From NCBI GenBank assembly GCA_964551215.1, contig CAZKBV010000025.1, forward strand, positions 1 to 24,289: 24,289 nt of DNA, read 5' to 3'. This stretch comes from JAFLUQ01 sp964551215 (lineage in GTDB: Bacteria > Bacillota > Clostridia > UMGS1883). Position 1 is the stretch's first letter. Each line of letters begins with the position of its first letter. Made by a program: the position numbers and the translations under genes. The notes below the pieces were generated by a model. The model was given only the letters and a program-made list of their open reading frames with translations, did no database searches and was not told the origin of the DNA. This document shows, in pieces, positions 1-7,033 of this stretch.

Positions 1-42
1 GTAAAGCGCGCGGCGGAAAAGCTTCTCCATATTGATTTGTAA
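1..42 (+). CDS. Possible 3' end of a gene entering from the left
   Basis: Frame 1 reads VKRAAEKLLHIDL and then TAA at 40-42. A two-way terminator starts a few bases later, which fits a plus-strand gene ending here. Thirteen residues are too few to name a family, and an open frame this short could occur by chance. Confidence 0.35.
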   Translation, partial: VKRAAEKLLHIDL

Positions 43-49
43 TTTAAGC

Positions 50-92
50 AAAAAAGGCGCAAGACGGATATTTCCGAATTGCGCCTTTTTTT
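50..92. terminator. Bidirectional intrinsic terminator
   Basis: The arms GGCGCAA (56-62) and TTGCGCC (79-85) enclose a 16-nt loop that can pair further (CGGATATTTCCG). An A-run lies on the left (50-55) and seven T follow on the right (86-92). It can therefore end transcripts from both sides: the gene leaving the left edge and the minus-strand gene at 159-410. Confidence 0.8.
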
Positions 93-104
93 GCGGGCTT
101 TGTT

Positions 105-124
105 ACATCTGCGCTTAGGTTATA
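105..124 (-). repeat. 20-bp end fragment of the 176-bp repeat element
   Basis: The 20 bases are identical to the right-hand end of the full elements at 9485-9660 and 24007-24182, and nothing further matches. Read on the minus strand it begins TATAACCTAAGCGC, 34 nt after the stop codon of the gene at 159-410. That is the same orientation relative to the upstream gene as in both full copies. Confidence 0.75.
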
Positions 125-154
125 AAATCCAAGGTCAGAGCCTTGGATTTTATA
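121..154 (-). terminator. Long perfect hairpin downstream of the 83-aa gene
   Basis: A 14-bp perfect stem (121-134 with 141-154) has a 6-nt loop (135-140). On the minus strand the 3' arm ends TTTTATA and runs straight into the 20-bp repeat fragment. It lies just after the stop codon at 159-161. There is no free T-run outside the stem, so it may stabilise the mRNA end rather than terminate; the stronger terminator at 50-92 follows. Confidence 0.5.
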
Positions 155-158
155 GTTT

Positions 159-410
159 TTACTCGTTTGTCTTGCCGTACAGATTAAGTCTGAACAAGCG
201 GCTTTCATCCTCGGGATCCTTGCATTCGATAGTAGCTTTGCTGAGTTTTCCGCCCTCGACAATCTTCATAATGCCGATTACACGGCAAAATGCAGACTGA
301 AGATTAATGGAATCTCCTTCGGGCGTTGTCATGATAACCTCGCCCTTGCAGTTGTTAAGCTCCTTTACAAAAGCAGCCACATCAAGGTCATGAATTTCAA
401 ATTTTGCCAT
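159..410 (-). CDS. Small conserved-looking protein of unknown function (83 aa)
   Basis: An acidic, soluble protein of 83 residues with no signal peptide or membrane segment. It alternates strand-like stretches (CKGEVIMTTPEGDSINL, KATIECKDP, LFRLNLYG) around a helix, suggesting one compact alpha/beta domain. I recall similar short proteins in Clostridia but know no function for them. The start is well supported by AAAGGAGG 9-10 bases before the ATG. It is monocistronic, with its own sigma-A promoter (466-494) and terminators at 121-154 and 50-92. The separate strong promoter suggests steady expression. Confidence 0.8.
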   Translation of the reverse strand: MAKFEIHDLDVAAFVKELNNCKGEVIMTTPEGDSINLQSAFCRVIGIMKIVEGGKLSKATIECKDPEDESRLFRLNLYGKTNE

Positions 411-465
411 AGTGAAAAACCTCCTTTAACACATTTTGCGGGCAGTTTTCCCGCCCCACAGCTTT

Positions 466-494
466 ATCCTACAACATATTCCCGAAAATGTCAA
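466..494 (-). promoter_or_regulatory. Sigma-A promoter of the 83-aa gene
   Basis: On the minus strand: -35 TTGACA (489-494), a 17-bp spacer and -10 TAGGAT (466-471). The predicted start lies about 50 nt upstream of the ATG. Confidence 0.75.
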
Positions 495-556
495 TAGCTG
501 TTACAATATTGTCATGTAAAGTTTTAACAAAATTCACATAATTTTTTCGTGTAATA

Positions 557-2929
557 CTAACAAGAAAAGCTCTGTTCCGTACGATTTATTATTTCGTCCT
601 GCAGCGCTTTGCTTAAATTGCGGAAATGGTCGCTGTAGCCCGCGACGCGAACGATAAGATCCTTGTATTCCTCCGGATGAGCCTGAGCGTCCAGCAGGGT
701 TTTGCGGTCGATTACGTTAAACTGTATGTGGTGGCCGTCCATCGCAAAGTACGAACGGATAAGAGCCGCCATGTTTTCCAATCCTTCGGGGCCTTCCACC
801 ACCTTGGGAGTGAACTTCTGGTTAAGAAGAGTGCCTCCGGTTTTAAGGTGATCCATCTTTGCGCAGGAATTGATGACCGCTGTGGGGCCGTTTACGTCGG
901 CCCCCTTTTCGGGGGAAATGCCCTCCGAAACAGGCTTGCCCGCCAACCGTCCGTTGGGAAGCGCGCCGCAGACCTCGCCGAAATAAACGTGGCAGGTTGT
1001 GGGGAGCATATCTATGCGGTATGTTCCGCCTTTGACCGTGGGCCGTCCCGTTATGGCGCTGTAATAGGCGTTAAACACATCCTTCATAACGGAATCGGCG
1101 TAGTCGTCGTCGTTGCCGTATTTGGGAGAACGGTTGGCAACCTTGTTAAAAATTTCCTCGTGGCCTATGAAGTTGTCGTCCATAGCCGTTTTAAGCTCGG
1201 AAAGAGTGAAGCTGCCCTTGTCAAAAACGTTGTACTTTATGGCGCTTAAGCTGTCGGAAATCGTTCCTATGCCCACACCCTGAATGTAATAGGTGTTGTA
1301 CCGTGCGCCGCCGCAGTTGTAGTCCTTTGCCTTTTCGATACAGTCGTCCATAATAACGCTGAGGAAGGGAACGGGCATATATTCCGAATATATCTTCTCG
1401 ATTATATTATTGCCCTCGATTTTGATATCTATAAAATAATTCATCTGCTTTACGAAGGCATTCCAAAGCTCGTCATAGCTCTTGTAATCCTCGGCGCGAC
1501 CGGTTTTAAGACCGATTTGCTTGCCGGTGTATTTGTCGAAGCCGTTGTTGAGGGTTATCTCCAAAACCTTGGGGATGTTGAAATATCCGGTGAGGGCGTA
1601 GTTTTCCTTTCCGAGGCACCCTGTTTCAACACAGCCCGTAGCGCTGCCGCAACGCGCGTCCTCAATGGATTTTCCGGCGTTCAGCAGCTCCTGAATTATT
1701 GCGTCGGTATTGTAGAACGCCGGCTGGCCCCAGCCCTTGCGGCTTATTTCGCAGGCGCGGATAAGGAAGTCCTTAGGGGTCTTTTTGGAAATCTGAACGT
1801 TGCTCGAAGGCTGAAGCAGCTTCATTTCGTCCATTGTATCAAGAATTATATAGCTTACGTCGTTTACGCCGTCCTTGCCGTCGGGAGTTATGCCGCCGGT
1901 GTTGATGTTGGCAAAGTCCGTATATGTGCCGCTCTCCTTAAGAGTTATGCCTACCTTTGGGGGAGCCGGCTGGTTGTTGAACTTTATCCAAAGACATTCC
2001 ATAAGCTCTCTCGCCTTGTCGTAGTTCATTATGCCCTTTTCGACGTCCGCCTTGTAAAAGGGGTAGGTGTGCTGGTCAAGCCGCCCGGGAGTAAAGGCGT
2101 CCCAAGGGTTAACCTCGCTGGTTACGCCGATGTGTACGAACCAGTACATCTGCAGTGCCTGATGGAACGTCTTGGGAGCGAATTCCGGCACTACGGCGCA
2201 GTTTTCGCTTATGAGCATAAGGTCGGCCTTCTTCGCGGCGTCCGTCTCCTTCTCGGCAAGCTCCCTTGCGTATTGGCTGTAACGGTGGCCGTAAATGATT
2301 ATGGCGTCGCAGGCTATGTCCATAGCCGTAAGCTCCGCCCTTTTGTCATAGGCGTCAAGGTCGTGGGCAAAATCCAGAGAATCCAGTCTTTTGCGGATGT
2401 CCTTTTTAAAATCGCCGAAGCCCTTTTTGTAGAAGCTGTTTCCGCCGCCCGTATGCCCGGGGCCGCGCTGTTCCATAAATTCCGTAAACATCCCCGCGGC
2501 GTAGCAGTCCTTCCAAGGTTGGCTTGTGGAATTCATAATTTTTTCCCTGATGCTCCGATGCTGCCAATAGGGAATTATTTCTTCCTTATGTACGCGGCGA
2601 GTCTCCTCATCAACCTTAAAGCTGATAAGCTCCCGGTCGTTCATAACGGAAAGATCCTCCATCGTGTGACAGCAAAGCTCCGGAAAGGTGGGCGAACACT
2701 GGGGGTCGGTTCCCTTTTCCCCCACAATAAGCTCGCCTTCGTTTATGCAGAGGGTTCTGTTTTCCATATAGGTTTTAAAGGCCAACGCCCGAAGCACGGG
2801 AATATCCACGCTGCCCTCGTATTTTTTATAGGCCTGAGTAAACCAGTATGCCCTCTCCGCGGAAATGTGGGGCTGAGCGTTTACGCTCTGCTCACGGAGC
2901 TTTTTCGTTCTTTCGGTGTATCCTCGCAT
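557..2929 (-). CDS. hypD: Glycyl radical enzyme, probable trans-4-hydroxy-L-proline dehydratase
   Basis: A 790-aa glycyl radical enzyme of the PFL/glycerol-dehydratase superfamily. The C-terminal radical loop RVAGYSDHF places the glycyl radical on Gly764. The thiyl Cys433 and general base Glu435 lie in GCVETGC. Compared from memory with Clostridioides difficile HypD (Cys434, Glu436, Gly765, active-site His160), all positions fit with an offset of one (His159 here). Long stretches such as NNQPAPPKVGITLKES and QPSSNVQISKKTP also match. HypD removes water from trans-4-hydroxyproline to give pyrroline-5-carboxylate, which is reduced to proline for Stickland fermentation. The start has AGGAGG 8 nt before the ATG. 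It lies 4 bp downstream of its activase, in one operon. No proC is adjacent. The alternative is another hydroxyproline- or diol-type glycyl radical enzyme; family certain, substrate likely. Confidence 0.88.
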   Translation of the reverse strand: MRGYTERTKKLREQSVNAQPHISAERAYWFTQAYKKYEGSVDIPVLRALAFKTYMENRTLCINEGELIVGEKGTDPQCSPTFPELCCHTMEDLSVMNDRELISFKVDEETRRVHKEEIIPYWQHRSIREKIMNSTSQPWKDCYAAGMFTEFMEQRGPGHTGGGNSFYKKGFGDFKKDIRKRLDSLDFAHDLDAYDKRAELTAMDIACDAIIIYGHRYSQYARELAEKETDAAKKADLMLISENCAVVPEFAPKTFHQALQMYWFVHIGVTSEVNPWDAFTPGRLDQHTYPFYKADVEKGIMNYDKARELMECLWIKFNNQPAPPKVGITLKESGTYTDFANINTGGITPDGKDGVNDVSYIILDTMDEMKLLQPSSNVQISKKTPKDFLIRACEISRKGWGQPAFYNTDAIIQELLNAGKSIEDARCGSATGCVETGCLGKENYALTGYFNIPKVLEITLNNGFDKYTGKQIGLKTGRAEDYKSYDELWNAFVKQMNYFIDIKIEGNNIIEKIYSEYMPVPFLSVIMDDCIEKAKDYNCGGARYNTYYIQGVGIGTISDSLSAIKYNVFDKGSFTLSELKTAMDDNFIGHEEIFNKVANRSPKYGNDDDYADSVMKDVFNAYYSAITGRPTVKGGTYRIDMLPTTCHVYFGEVCGALPNGRLAGKPVSEGISPEKGADVNGPTAVINSCAKMDHLKTGGTLLNQKFTPKVVEGPEGLENMAALIRSYFAMDGHHIQFNVIDRKTLLDAQAHPEEYKDLIVRVAGYSDHFRNLSKALQDEIINRTEQSFSC

Positions 2930-2933
2930 TGTT

Positions 2934-3830
2934 TTAACCTCCTATTTTAACATCGAAGCCTTTTTCCTCAAAAAGCCTTTTTATTTCGTTCACGGTTTCT
3001 TCCGGCGGCGGGGCAAATTCCTCCGGTTCGCGTCCCAGACGGGTGTATTTGAAATTGCCCGTGTTATGGTAAGGGAGCAGGCTTATCCGTCGGGGACGAA
3101 TTTCCTCCGCCAAGGCCAAAACGGGTAAAATATCCTCCTCAGAGGAATTTACTTTGTCAATAAGGGGGAGCCTGAGCCATATTTCCCCGCCCCCGTCTTT
3201 AAGCCTGTACAGATTATTCAGGATTATTTCATTGTCCGCGCCTGTGAGAGACAGGTGTTTTTCCCTGTCCATACATTTTATGTCGTAAAGGTACAGATTA
3301 GTATAGGGCATGGTGCTTTCAAGAGTTTCCCAAGGGGCGTAGCCGCAGGTGTCCACAGCGGTATGTATTCCGCCTCGGCGGCACGCCTTGAGAAGCTCCA
3401 AAAGAGGCTCCGGTCGGGAAAGACACTCCCCTCCCGAAAAGGTGACTCCTCCGCCGCTTTCCCCGTAAAAGGTTTTGTCTCGGCGTATGACATCCATTAC
3501 CGAGGAAACCGCGCGACGCTCCCCGGCAAGCTCCATAGCGCAGTTAAGGCACTCCTCAACGCATACGCGGCAGCCGACGCATTTGTTCGTGTCCACTTTT
3601 ACTCTGTCGCCGATTATTGCCGGCGCCCCCACGGGACAGACCATAACGCATTTCCCGCAAAGCACACAGCGTTCGGAGTTGTTCATTATCTCCGGCTTAA
3701 AGCTTTGGCTTTCCGGATTGTGGCACCAGCGGCATTTCAGCGGACAGCCCTTAAAAAACACCGTGGTGCGTATTCCGGGGCCGTCATGGGTGGAAAATCG
3801 CTGTATATTAAACAATATCATGTCGTTCAT
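2934..3830 (-). CDS. Glycyl radical enzyme activase (radical SAM), partner of HypD
   Basis: A 298-aa radical SAM activating enzyme of the PflA type. The SAM-binding [4Fe-4S] cluster motif is C29-x3-C33-x2-C36 (CPLKCRWC), after the typical start DGPGIRTTVFFKGC. An inserted two-cluster ferredoxin domain follows, with cysteines C55/C58/C61/C65 and C84/C87/C90/C94, as in activases of diol-dehydratase-like and HypD-like enzymes but not classical PflA. It uses SAM cleavage to place the glycyl radical on Gly764 of the neighbouring enzyme. It is first in the operon, with hypD 4 bp downstream, so the two are made together. Ribosome binding site AAGGAG lies 10 nt before the ATG. Confidence 0.92.
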   Translation of the reverse strand: MNDMILFNIQRFSTHDGPGIRTTVFFKGCPLKCRWCHNPESQSFKPEIMNNSERCVLCGKCVMVCPVGAPAIIGDRVKVDTNKCVGCRVCVEECLNCAMELAGERRAVSSVMDVIRRDKTFYGESGGGVTFSGGECLSRPEPLLELLKACRRGGIHTAVDTCGYAPWETLESTMPYTNLYLYDIKCMDREKHLSLTGADNEIILNNLYRLKDGGGEIWLRLPLIDKVNSSEEDILPVLALAEEIRPRRISLLPYHNTGNFKYTRLGREPEEFAPPPEETVNEIKRLFEEKGFDVKIGG

Positions 3831-3877
3831 AGGACGGATTCTCCTTAAGGATGCGCAAATACTTCATCGTAACCTTT

Positions 3878-3906
3878 ATCATATAACGATTTCATTCTTC
3901 TGTCAA
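3878..3906 (-). promoter_or_regulatory. Sigma-A promoter of the activase-hypD operon
   Basis: On the minus strand: -35 TTGACA (3901-3906), a 17-bp spacer and -10 TATGAT (3878-3883), close to consensus. It lies about 48 nt before the activase start and diverges from the spoIIGA promoter. I saw no obvious operator palindrome over it. Confidence 0.85.
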
Positions 3907-3952
3907 GTATTTTGAGAAAATTTGTAGATATTTTTTCGGGAACTCAGACTTT

Positions 3953-3987
3953 TTGCGACAGACATTTCGCTTCTCCGAAGGTATAAT
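3953..3987 (+). promoter_or_regulatory. Putative Spo0A-activated spoIIG promoter
   Basis: A perfect -10 TATAAT (3982-3987) has no -35 hexamer at normal spacing. The best -35-like sequence, TTGCGA (3953-3958), is 23 bp away. It overlaps TGCGACA (3954-3960), a 6/7 match to the reverse of the Spo0A box TGTCGAA. The Bacillus subtilis spoIIG promoter is known for an over-long spacer and a Spo0A box over its -35, so this arrangement is suggestive; the call is an inference. Confidence 0.5.
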
Positions 3988-4010
3988 TGAACTGAAAAGA
4001 GGAAGGCCTC

Positions 4011-4886
4011 ATGACTGTTATATATGCCGATGTGCTGTTCTGCGTAAATTTTGTGCTGAATTACATACTTCTCAGGGGTACGGGGCTTATATGCCGAAGC
4101 AGACCCAAAAGACTGCGCTCCGCCGCTGGGGCGGCTTTGGGGGCGGCTTACGCTGTCTGCATATTTTTCCCAAGGCTCGGCGTTCTCGGAGGACTGACTT
4201 TTAAGCTGCTGGCTTCGGCGGCCATTGTGTGCGCCGCCTTTCCCATTTACAGCCCCGGGGAATTTCTGAAGCTTATGGCGGTCTTTTACGGGCTTTCCAT
4301 AGCTTTCGGGGGAATCAGCTTCGCGCTGCTGTTCATGGGCGGTTTGGGTGCCGACGGCGGAGCTGTAATGTCCAACGGGATTACGTACATAAACATACCC
4401 ATGTGGATTTTATTCTTGGGCGGAGCTTTGTTTTACGTCGCCGTGGGCTTGTTTTCCTTTATAATGAAAATAAAGAGCCGCCGAGGGGCGAGAAAAAAGG
4501 TGATAATCGAGCTTGGCGGAAAAAGAGTCGAACTTGTCGCCCTTGCGGACACGGGAAACATTCTCGCGGATCCCATAAGCCACGCGCCCGTAATAGTGGC
4601 GGAGCTGGAGGCCCTTGGCGGTCTGTTCGACCTTAAAACAAGGGCGGAGCTTTCCTCCGACCGCATAGAAGAAAGCCTTTCGGAAATGACCTCCCAAGGG
4701 CTGCGGGCAAGGCTTATTCCCTTTAACTCCGTAGGCTCCTCCGACGGGGTTATGATAGGCTTTATCCCCGATATGGCCGCCGTTCGGGAAGGGGGCGGCA
4801 TAAGGCCGGTGGACTGTGTCGTGGGCATATACCCGAAAAGCCTTTCCGCCGACAGAAGCTACGCGGCACTTTTTAATCCAAATTAA
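4011..4886 (+). CDS. spoIIGA: Sigma-E processing peptidase SpoIIGA
   Basis: A 291-aa membrane aspartic protease that removes the pro-sequence of pro-sigma-E in the mother cell, on a signal from the forespore (SpoIIR). The N-terminal half (residues about 5-155) holds five hydrophobic spans. The cytoplasmic protease half carries the active-site motif LADTGN with Asp180, close to Asp183 of the B. subtilis protein (from memory). It also has the family features RLIPFNSVG and a DCVVGIYPK segment near the C-terminus. GAGGAAGG precedes the ATG. The pro-sigma-E gene follows 18 bp downstream, the standard order. Length is normal for the family. Confidence 0.93.
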   Translation: MTVIYADVLFCVNFVLNYILLRGTGLICRSRPKRLRSAAGAALGAAYAVCIFFPRLGVLGGLTFKLLASAAIVCAAFPIYSPGEFLKLMAVFYGLSIAFGGISFALLFMGGLGADGGAVMSNGITYINIPMWILFLGGALFYVAVGLFSFIMKIKSRRGARKKVIIELGGKRVELVALADTGNILADPISHAPVIVAELEALGGLFDLKTRAELSSDRIEESLSEMTSQGLRARLIPFNSVGSSDGVMIGFIPDMAAVREGGGIRPVDCVVGIYPKSLSADRSYAALFNPN

Positions 4887-4904
4887 TTTTTTCAGGAAAG
4901 GACC

Positions 4905-5603
4905 ATGCTTATGAACTCCTTCAAAATGTTTTTTCGGCAGTTCTTTTTCGGCGGAGGCACGGATGTCGGCTACATAGGCAGCAACGACTATCTTCCGCCG
5001 CCCCTTTCTCCCGAGGAGGAAGCCAAGTGCGTAAAAAACATAAGCGACGTCACGTGCCGCAACACCCTTATAGAACGGAATCTGCGGCTTGTGGTGTACA
5101 TAGCGCGGCGTTTTGACAATACGGGAATTTGCCCCGACGACCTTATTTCCATAGGCGCGATAGGTCTTATAAAGGCGGTAAACACGTTTAAGGCCGAAAA
5201 AAATATAAAGCTGGCAACCTATGCCAGCCGATGTATTGAAAACGAAATACTTATGTTCCTGCGCAAAAACAGCGTCAGTAGGATAACGGTGTCCTTCGAC
5301 GAGCCTCTTAACGTGGACGGAGACGGCAACGAGCTGCTTTTGGGGGATATTTTAGGCTCCGACGCGGACAGCGTGGATAAAAGAATAGAGGATGAGGTGG
5401 ACTATCAGCTTCTGCATCAGGCTATGGAACGGCTCAGTTCCCGCGAAAAGCAGATAGTTCGGATGCGGTACGGAATGGACGGCTGCGGCGAGCTTACTCA
5501 AAAGGAGGTCGCGAACCTTCTGGGCATAAGCCAGAGCTATATTTCCCGTCTGGAAAAGAAGATAATCGCCCGCCTGAAAAAGGATATGGTAAAGTATATG
5601 TAA
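4905..5603 (+). CDS. sigE: RNA polymerase sporulation sigma factor, pro-sigma-E
   Basis: A sigma-70-family factor of 232 aa that directs early mother-cell transcription during sporulation. The hydrophobic N-terminal pro-peptide (about residues 1-22) is followed by YIGSNDYLPPPLS, matching the B. subtilis processing region, where cleavage comes just before YIG. Region 2 (NLRLVVYIARRFDNTG to TYASRCIENEILMFLRK) and region 4 (SSREKQIVRMRYG, LTQKEVANLLGISQSYISR) are complete. The start may be ATG 4905 or ATG 4911; the second has better spacing (9 nt) from AGGAAAGG. It is cotranscribed with spoIIGA. sigG, which usually follows, is absent: a terminator comes directly after the stop. Confidence 0.95.
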   Translation: MLMNSFKMFFRQFFFGGGTDVGYIGSNDYLPPPLSPEEEAKCVKNISDVTCRNTLIERNLRLVVYIARRFDNTGICPDDLISIGAIGLIKAVNTFKAEKNIKLATYASRCIENEILMFLRKNSVSRITVSFDEPLNVDGDGNELLLGDILGSDADSVDKRIEDEVDYQLLHQAMERLSSREKQIVRMRYGMDGCGELTQKEVANLLGISQSYISRLEKKIIARLKKDMVKYM

Positions 5604-5610
5604 CGTAAAA

Positions 5611-5656
5611 GACGCGAAACGCAAAGCCGTACGGCCTTATGTTTCGCGTCTTTTTT
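5611..5656 (+). terminator. Terminator of the spoIIGA-sigE operon
   Basis: A 10-bp stem GACGCGAAAC (5611-5620) pairs with GTTTCGCGTC (5641-5650) around a 20-nt loop with its own small hairpin, and six T follow. It begins 7 nt after the sigE stop and separates it from the convergent lipoprotein gene. Confidence 0.9.
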
Positions 5657-5660
5657 GCCG

Positions 5661-6203
5661 CTATTCTTCCGTTTCGTCGGCGGCTTCGGTATTTTCCGCC
5701 TTTTCCACCGCCTCGGCAATTTCCTCCTTTGTCAGGGGGCTGTCCTCCATACGGACGCGGCCTACGTCATAGGCGGATTTTGTTCCGTCATCGTTTTCGA
5801 CAAATGAGATAATTACCGCGTCTCCGGGCTTTACAATGTCAACGCAGTTTTTCCCGTTCCCGATAAAATTATATGTGGTAATTTTGTTATAGGTGTTTAC
5901 GGTAATTCCCTTTATGCTTATTGCCAGCACCCAACCGGCACAGCTTGTGTCGCTTATATTGTCCCCCTCAAGAAGTATTTCGCTGTATTCGCCAAGCTCC
6001 TCCTCGGAAGGAATTTCACTGCTTACGTCCGATTCGGTTACGTTGCCGTGTTCCTCTGTGGTGCCGTCGGGTATAAGCTCGGAATTGGTTTTGTTTTCGT
6101 AGGCATAGTCGTTTTTGGACATATCCGGGGTTTCGCCGTTGTTTTTACAGCCGGAGCAAAGCGTCAGCATAACGGCCAGCGCCGCCGCAAGATTCTTTTT
6201 CAA
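5661..6203 (-). CDS. Putative lipoprotein (180 aa)
   Basis: The N-terminus has two lysines, a hydrophobic stretch and the lipobox LCSGC, so Cys19 is probably lipidated and the protein anchored outside the membrane. A Ser/Thr/Glu-rich linker (about 22-75) leads to a compact beta-rich domain (about 76-155: ILLEGDNIS, AISIKGITVNTYN, GDAVIISFVENDDG) and an acidic Glu/Ala tail. I do not recognise the domain. Translation probably starts at TTG 6201-6203, because GAGGTG lies 6-7 nt upstream and no ATG precedes the signal peptide. It is divergent from the glycine-zipper gene and has its own promoter. Confidence 0.72.
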   Translation of the reverse strand: MKKNLAAALAVMLTLCSGCKNNGETPDMSKNDYAYENKTNSELIPDGTTEEHGNVTESDVSSEIPSEEELGEYSEILLEGDNISDTSCAGWVLAISIKGITVNTYNKITTYNFIGNGKNCVDIVKPGDAVIISFVENDDGTKSAYDVGRVRMEDSPLTKEEIAEAVEKAENTEAADETEE

Positions 6204-6233
6204 AGGACGTCACCTCTTACAAAAATGAATAAA

Positions 6234-6262
6234 ATTCTAAAACGGAAAAATAATATTATCAA
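6234..6262 (-). promoter_or_regulatory. Sigma-A promoter of the 180-aa lipoprotein gene
   Basis: On the minus strand: -35 TTGATA (6257-6262), a 17-bp spacer and -10 TAGAAT (6234-6239), about 30 nt upstream of the TTG start. Confidence 0.65.
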
Positions 6263-6285
6263 GCCTAAGAAAGGAGATTGAACAA

Positions 6286-6708
6286 ATGGAAAAAACCATA
6301 ACCGCGCTTTTTGATACCACCGAAGGACTGGAGGCCGCAAAAACAGCGGCCAGAGCCGAGGGCGCTCAGCCCGATAAAATGAGCGTATGCAGGGCGAAGG
6401 AGCAACCCTCCGTCTCGGGAAAAAACACTCTTTTCGGAGCCGCCGCCGGAGCCGCCGCCGGAGCTGTGCTGGGCATAGGAGCCACCATGCTTGAAAATAT
6501 GGGAATTATTTCAAGCGTCGGCCCTCTTACGGGGCTTATAAGCGGCACAGTAGCCGGAGCCATTATCGGGGGCTTTATGGATTTTGAGGCGGCCGGAGAG
6601 GAGCCGCCGGAAAGATGGCTTTTCACCGTCAGCATAGACGAAGAAAATACCGGCTCCGCCGCCAGAAGGCTTAAACGCTGCGGCGGCGATAAGGTGTCTG
6701 TAAATTAA
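6286..6708 (+). CDS. Glycine-zipper protein resembling general-stress YflT/DUF1269 proteins
   Basis: A 140-aa protein. Residues 1-40 look like the ferredoxin-like N-terminus of YflT/GSP17M-type stress proteins (TITALFDTTEGLEAAKTA). Two Gly/Ala-rich spans follow, about 48-70 (GAAAGAAAGAVLGIGATML) and 82-97 (GLISGTVAGAIIGGF). These are typical glycine zippers that insert into or pack against membranes. The C-terminal part (WLFTVSIDEENTGSAARRL) resembles a second half-domain. AAGGAGATTGAACAA precedes the ATG. Single gene, no known partner. Family placement is from overall pattern; a precise role cannot be stated. Confidence 0.75.
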   Translation: MEKTITALFDTTEGLEAAKTAARAEGAQPDKMSVCRAKEQPSVSGKNTLFGAAAGAAAGAVLGIGATMLENMGIISSVGPLTGLISGTVAGAIIGGFMDFEAAGEEPPERWLFTVSIDEENTGSAARRLKRCGGDKVSVN

Positions 6709-6727
6709 GGCCGCCGACAAGCCTAAG

Positions 6728-6749
6728 AAAAGGGAGCCTCGCGGCTCCC
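6728..6749 (-). terminator. Terminator of the dnaD-dnaC operon
   Basis: On the minus strand GGGAGCC-GCGA-GGCTCCC (6732-6749) is followed by TTTTCTTAG. It lies 5 nt past the stop of the 92-aa gene and faces the end of the glycine-zipper gene. Confidence 0.7.
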
Positions 6750-6754
6750 CCGCC

Positions 6755-7033
6755 TTACATACACGCGTCCCGAATTATGATAAGCTCCTCCCTTGCGTCG
6801 GAAATGGCGGAAATAAGCTGCCCCGTAGGCCTTTCCTGCTCGGGGGAGGTGCGTATGGTCGCCAACGCGTTGTAAAGCGCCGGCCGGAGCATTTCGTCGC
6901 TGCTTTCGGAAAAGTCCCCCTCAAGGGCGGATTTTTCCTCCGCAAGAAGCTGAGCGGCCCGCGCCGCGTCGGCCTTGAACATTATCATAATTCTTTCAAG
7001 GGCTTCAATATGCCTGTCAAACTGCTCTGACAT
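6755..7033 (-). CDS. Small helical protein of unknown function, third gene of the dnaD-dnaC operon
   Basis: A 92-aa, Glu/Ala-rich, probably all-helical soluble protein (IEALERIMIMFKADAARAAQLLAEEK, then a second helical half ending in ELIIIRDACM). No known domain recognised. Its ATG directly follows the dnaC stop codon (TAAATG), and its ribosome binding site GGAGG lies inside the dnaC end 8 nt upstream, so it is translationally coupled. Co-expression with helicase-loading proteins makes a replication-linked role possible, but that is only context. Confidence 0.75.
   Translation of the reverse strand: MSEQFDRHIEALERIMIMFKADAARAAQLLAEEKSALEGDFSESSDEMLRPALYNALATIRTSPEQERPTGQLISAISDAREELIIIRDACM

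Noticed and set aside
1517..2950. Long plus-strand open frame (477 codons)
   Set aside because: Antisense shadow of hypD; the minus strand carries an unmistakable glycyl radical enzyme with ribosome binding site and motifs.
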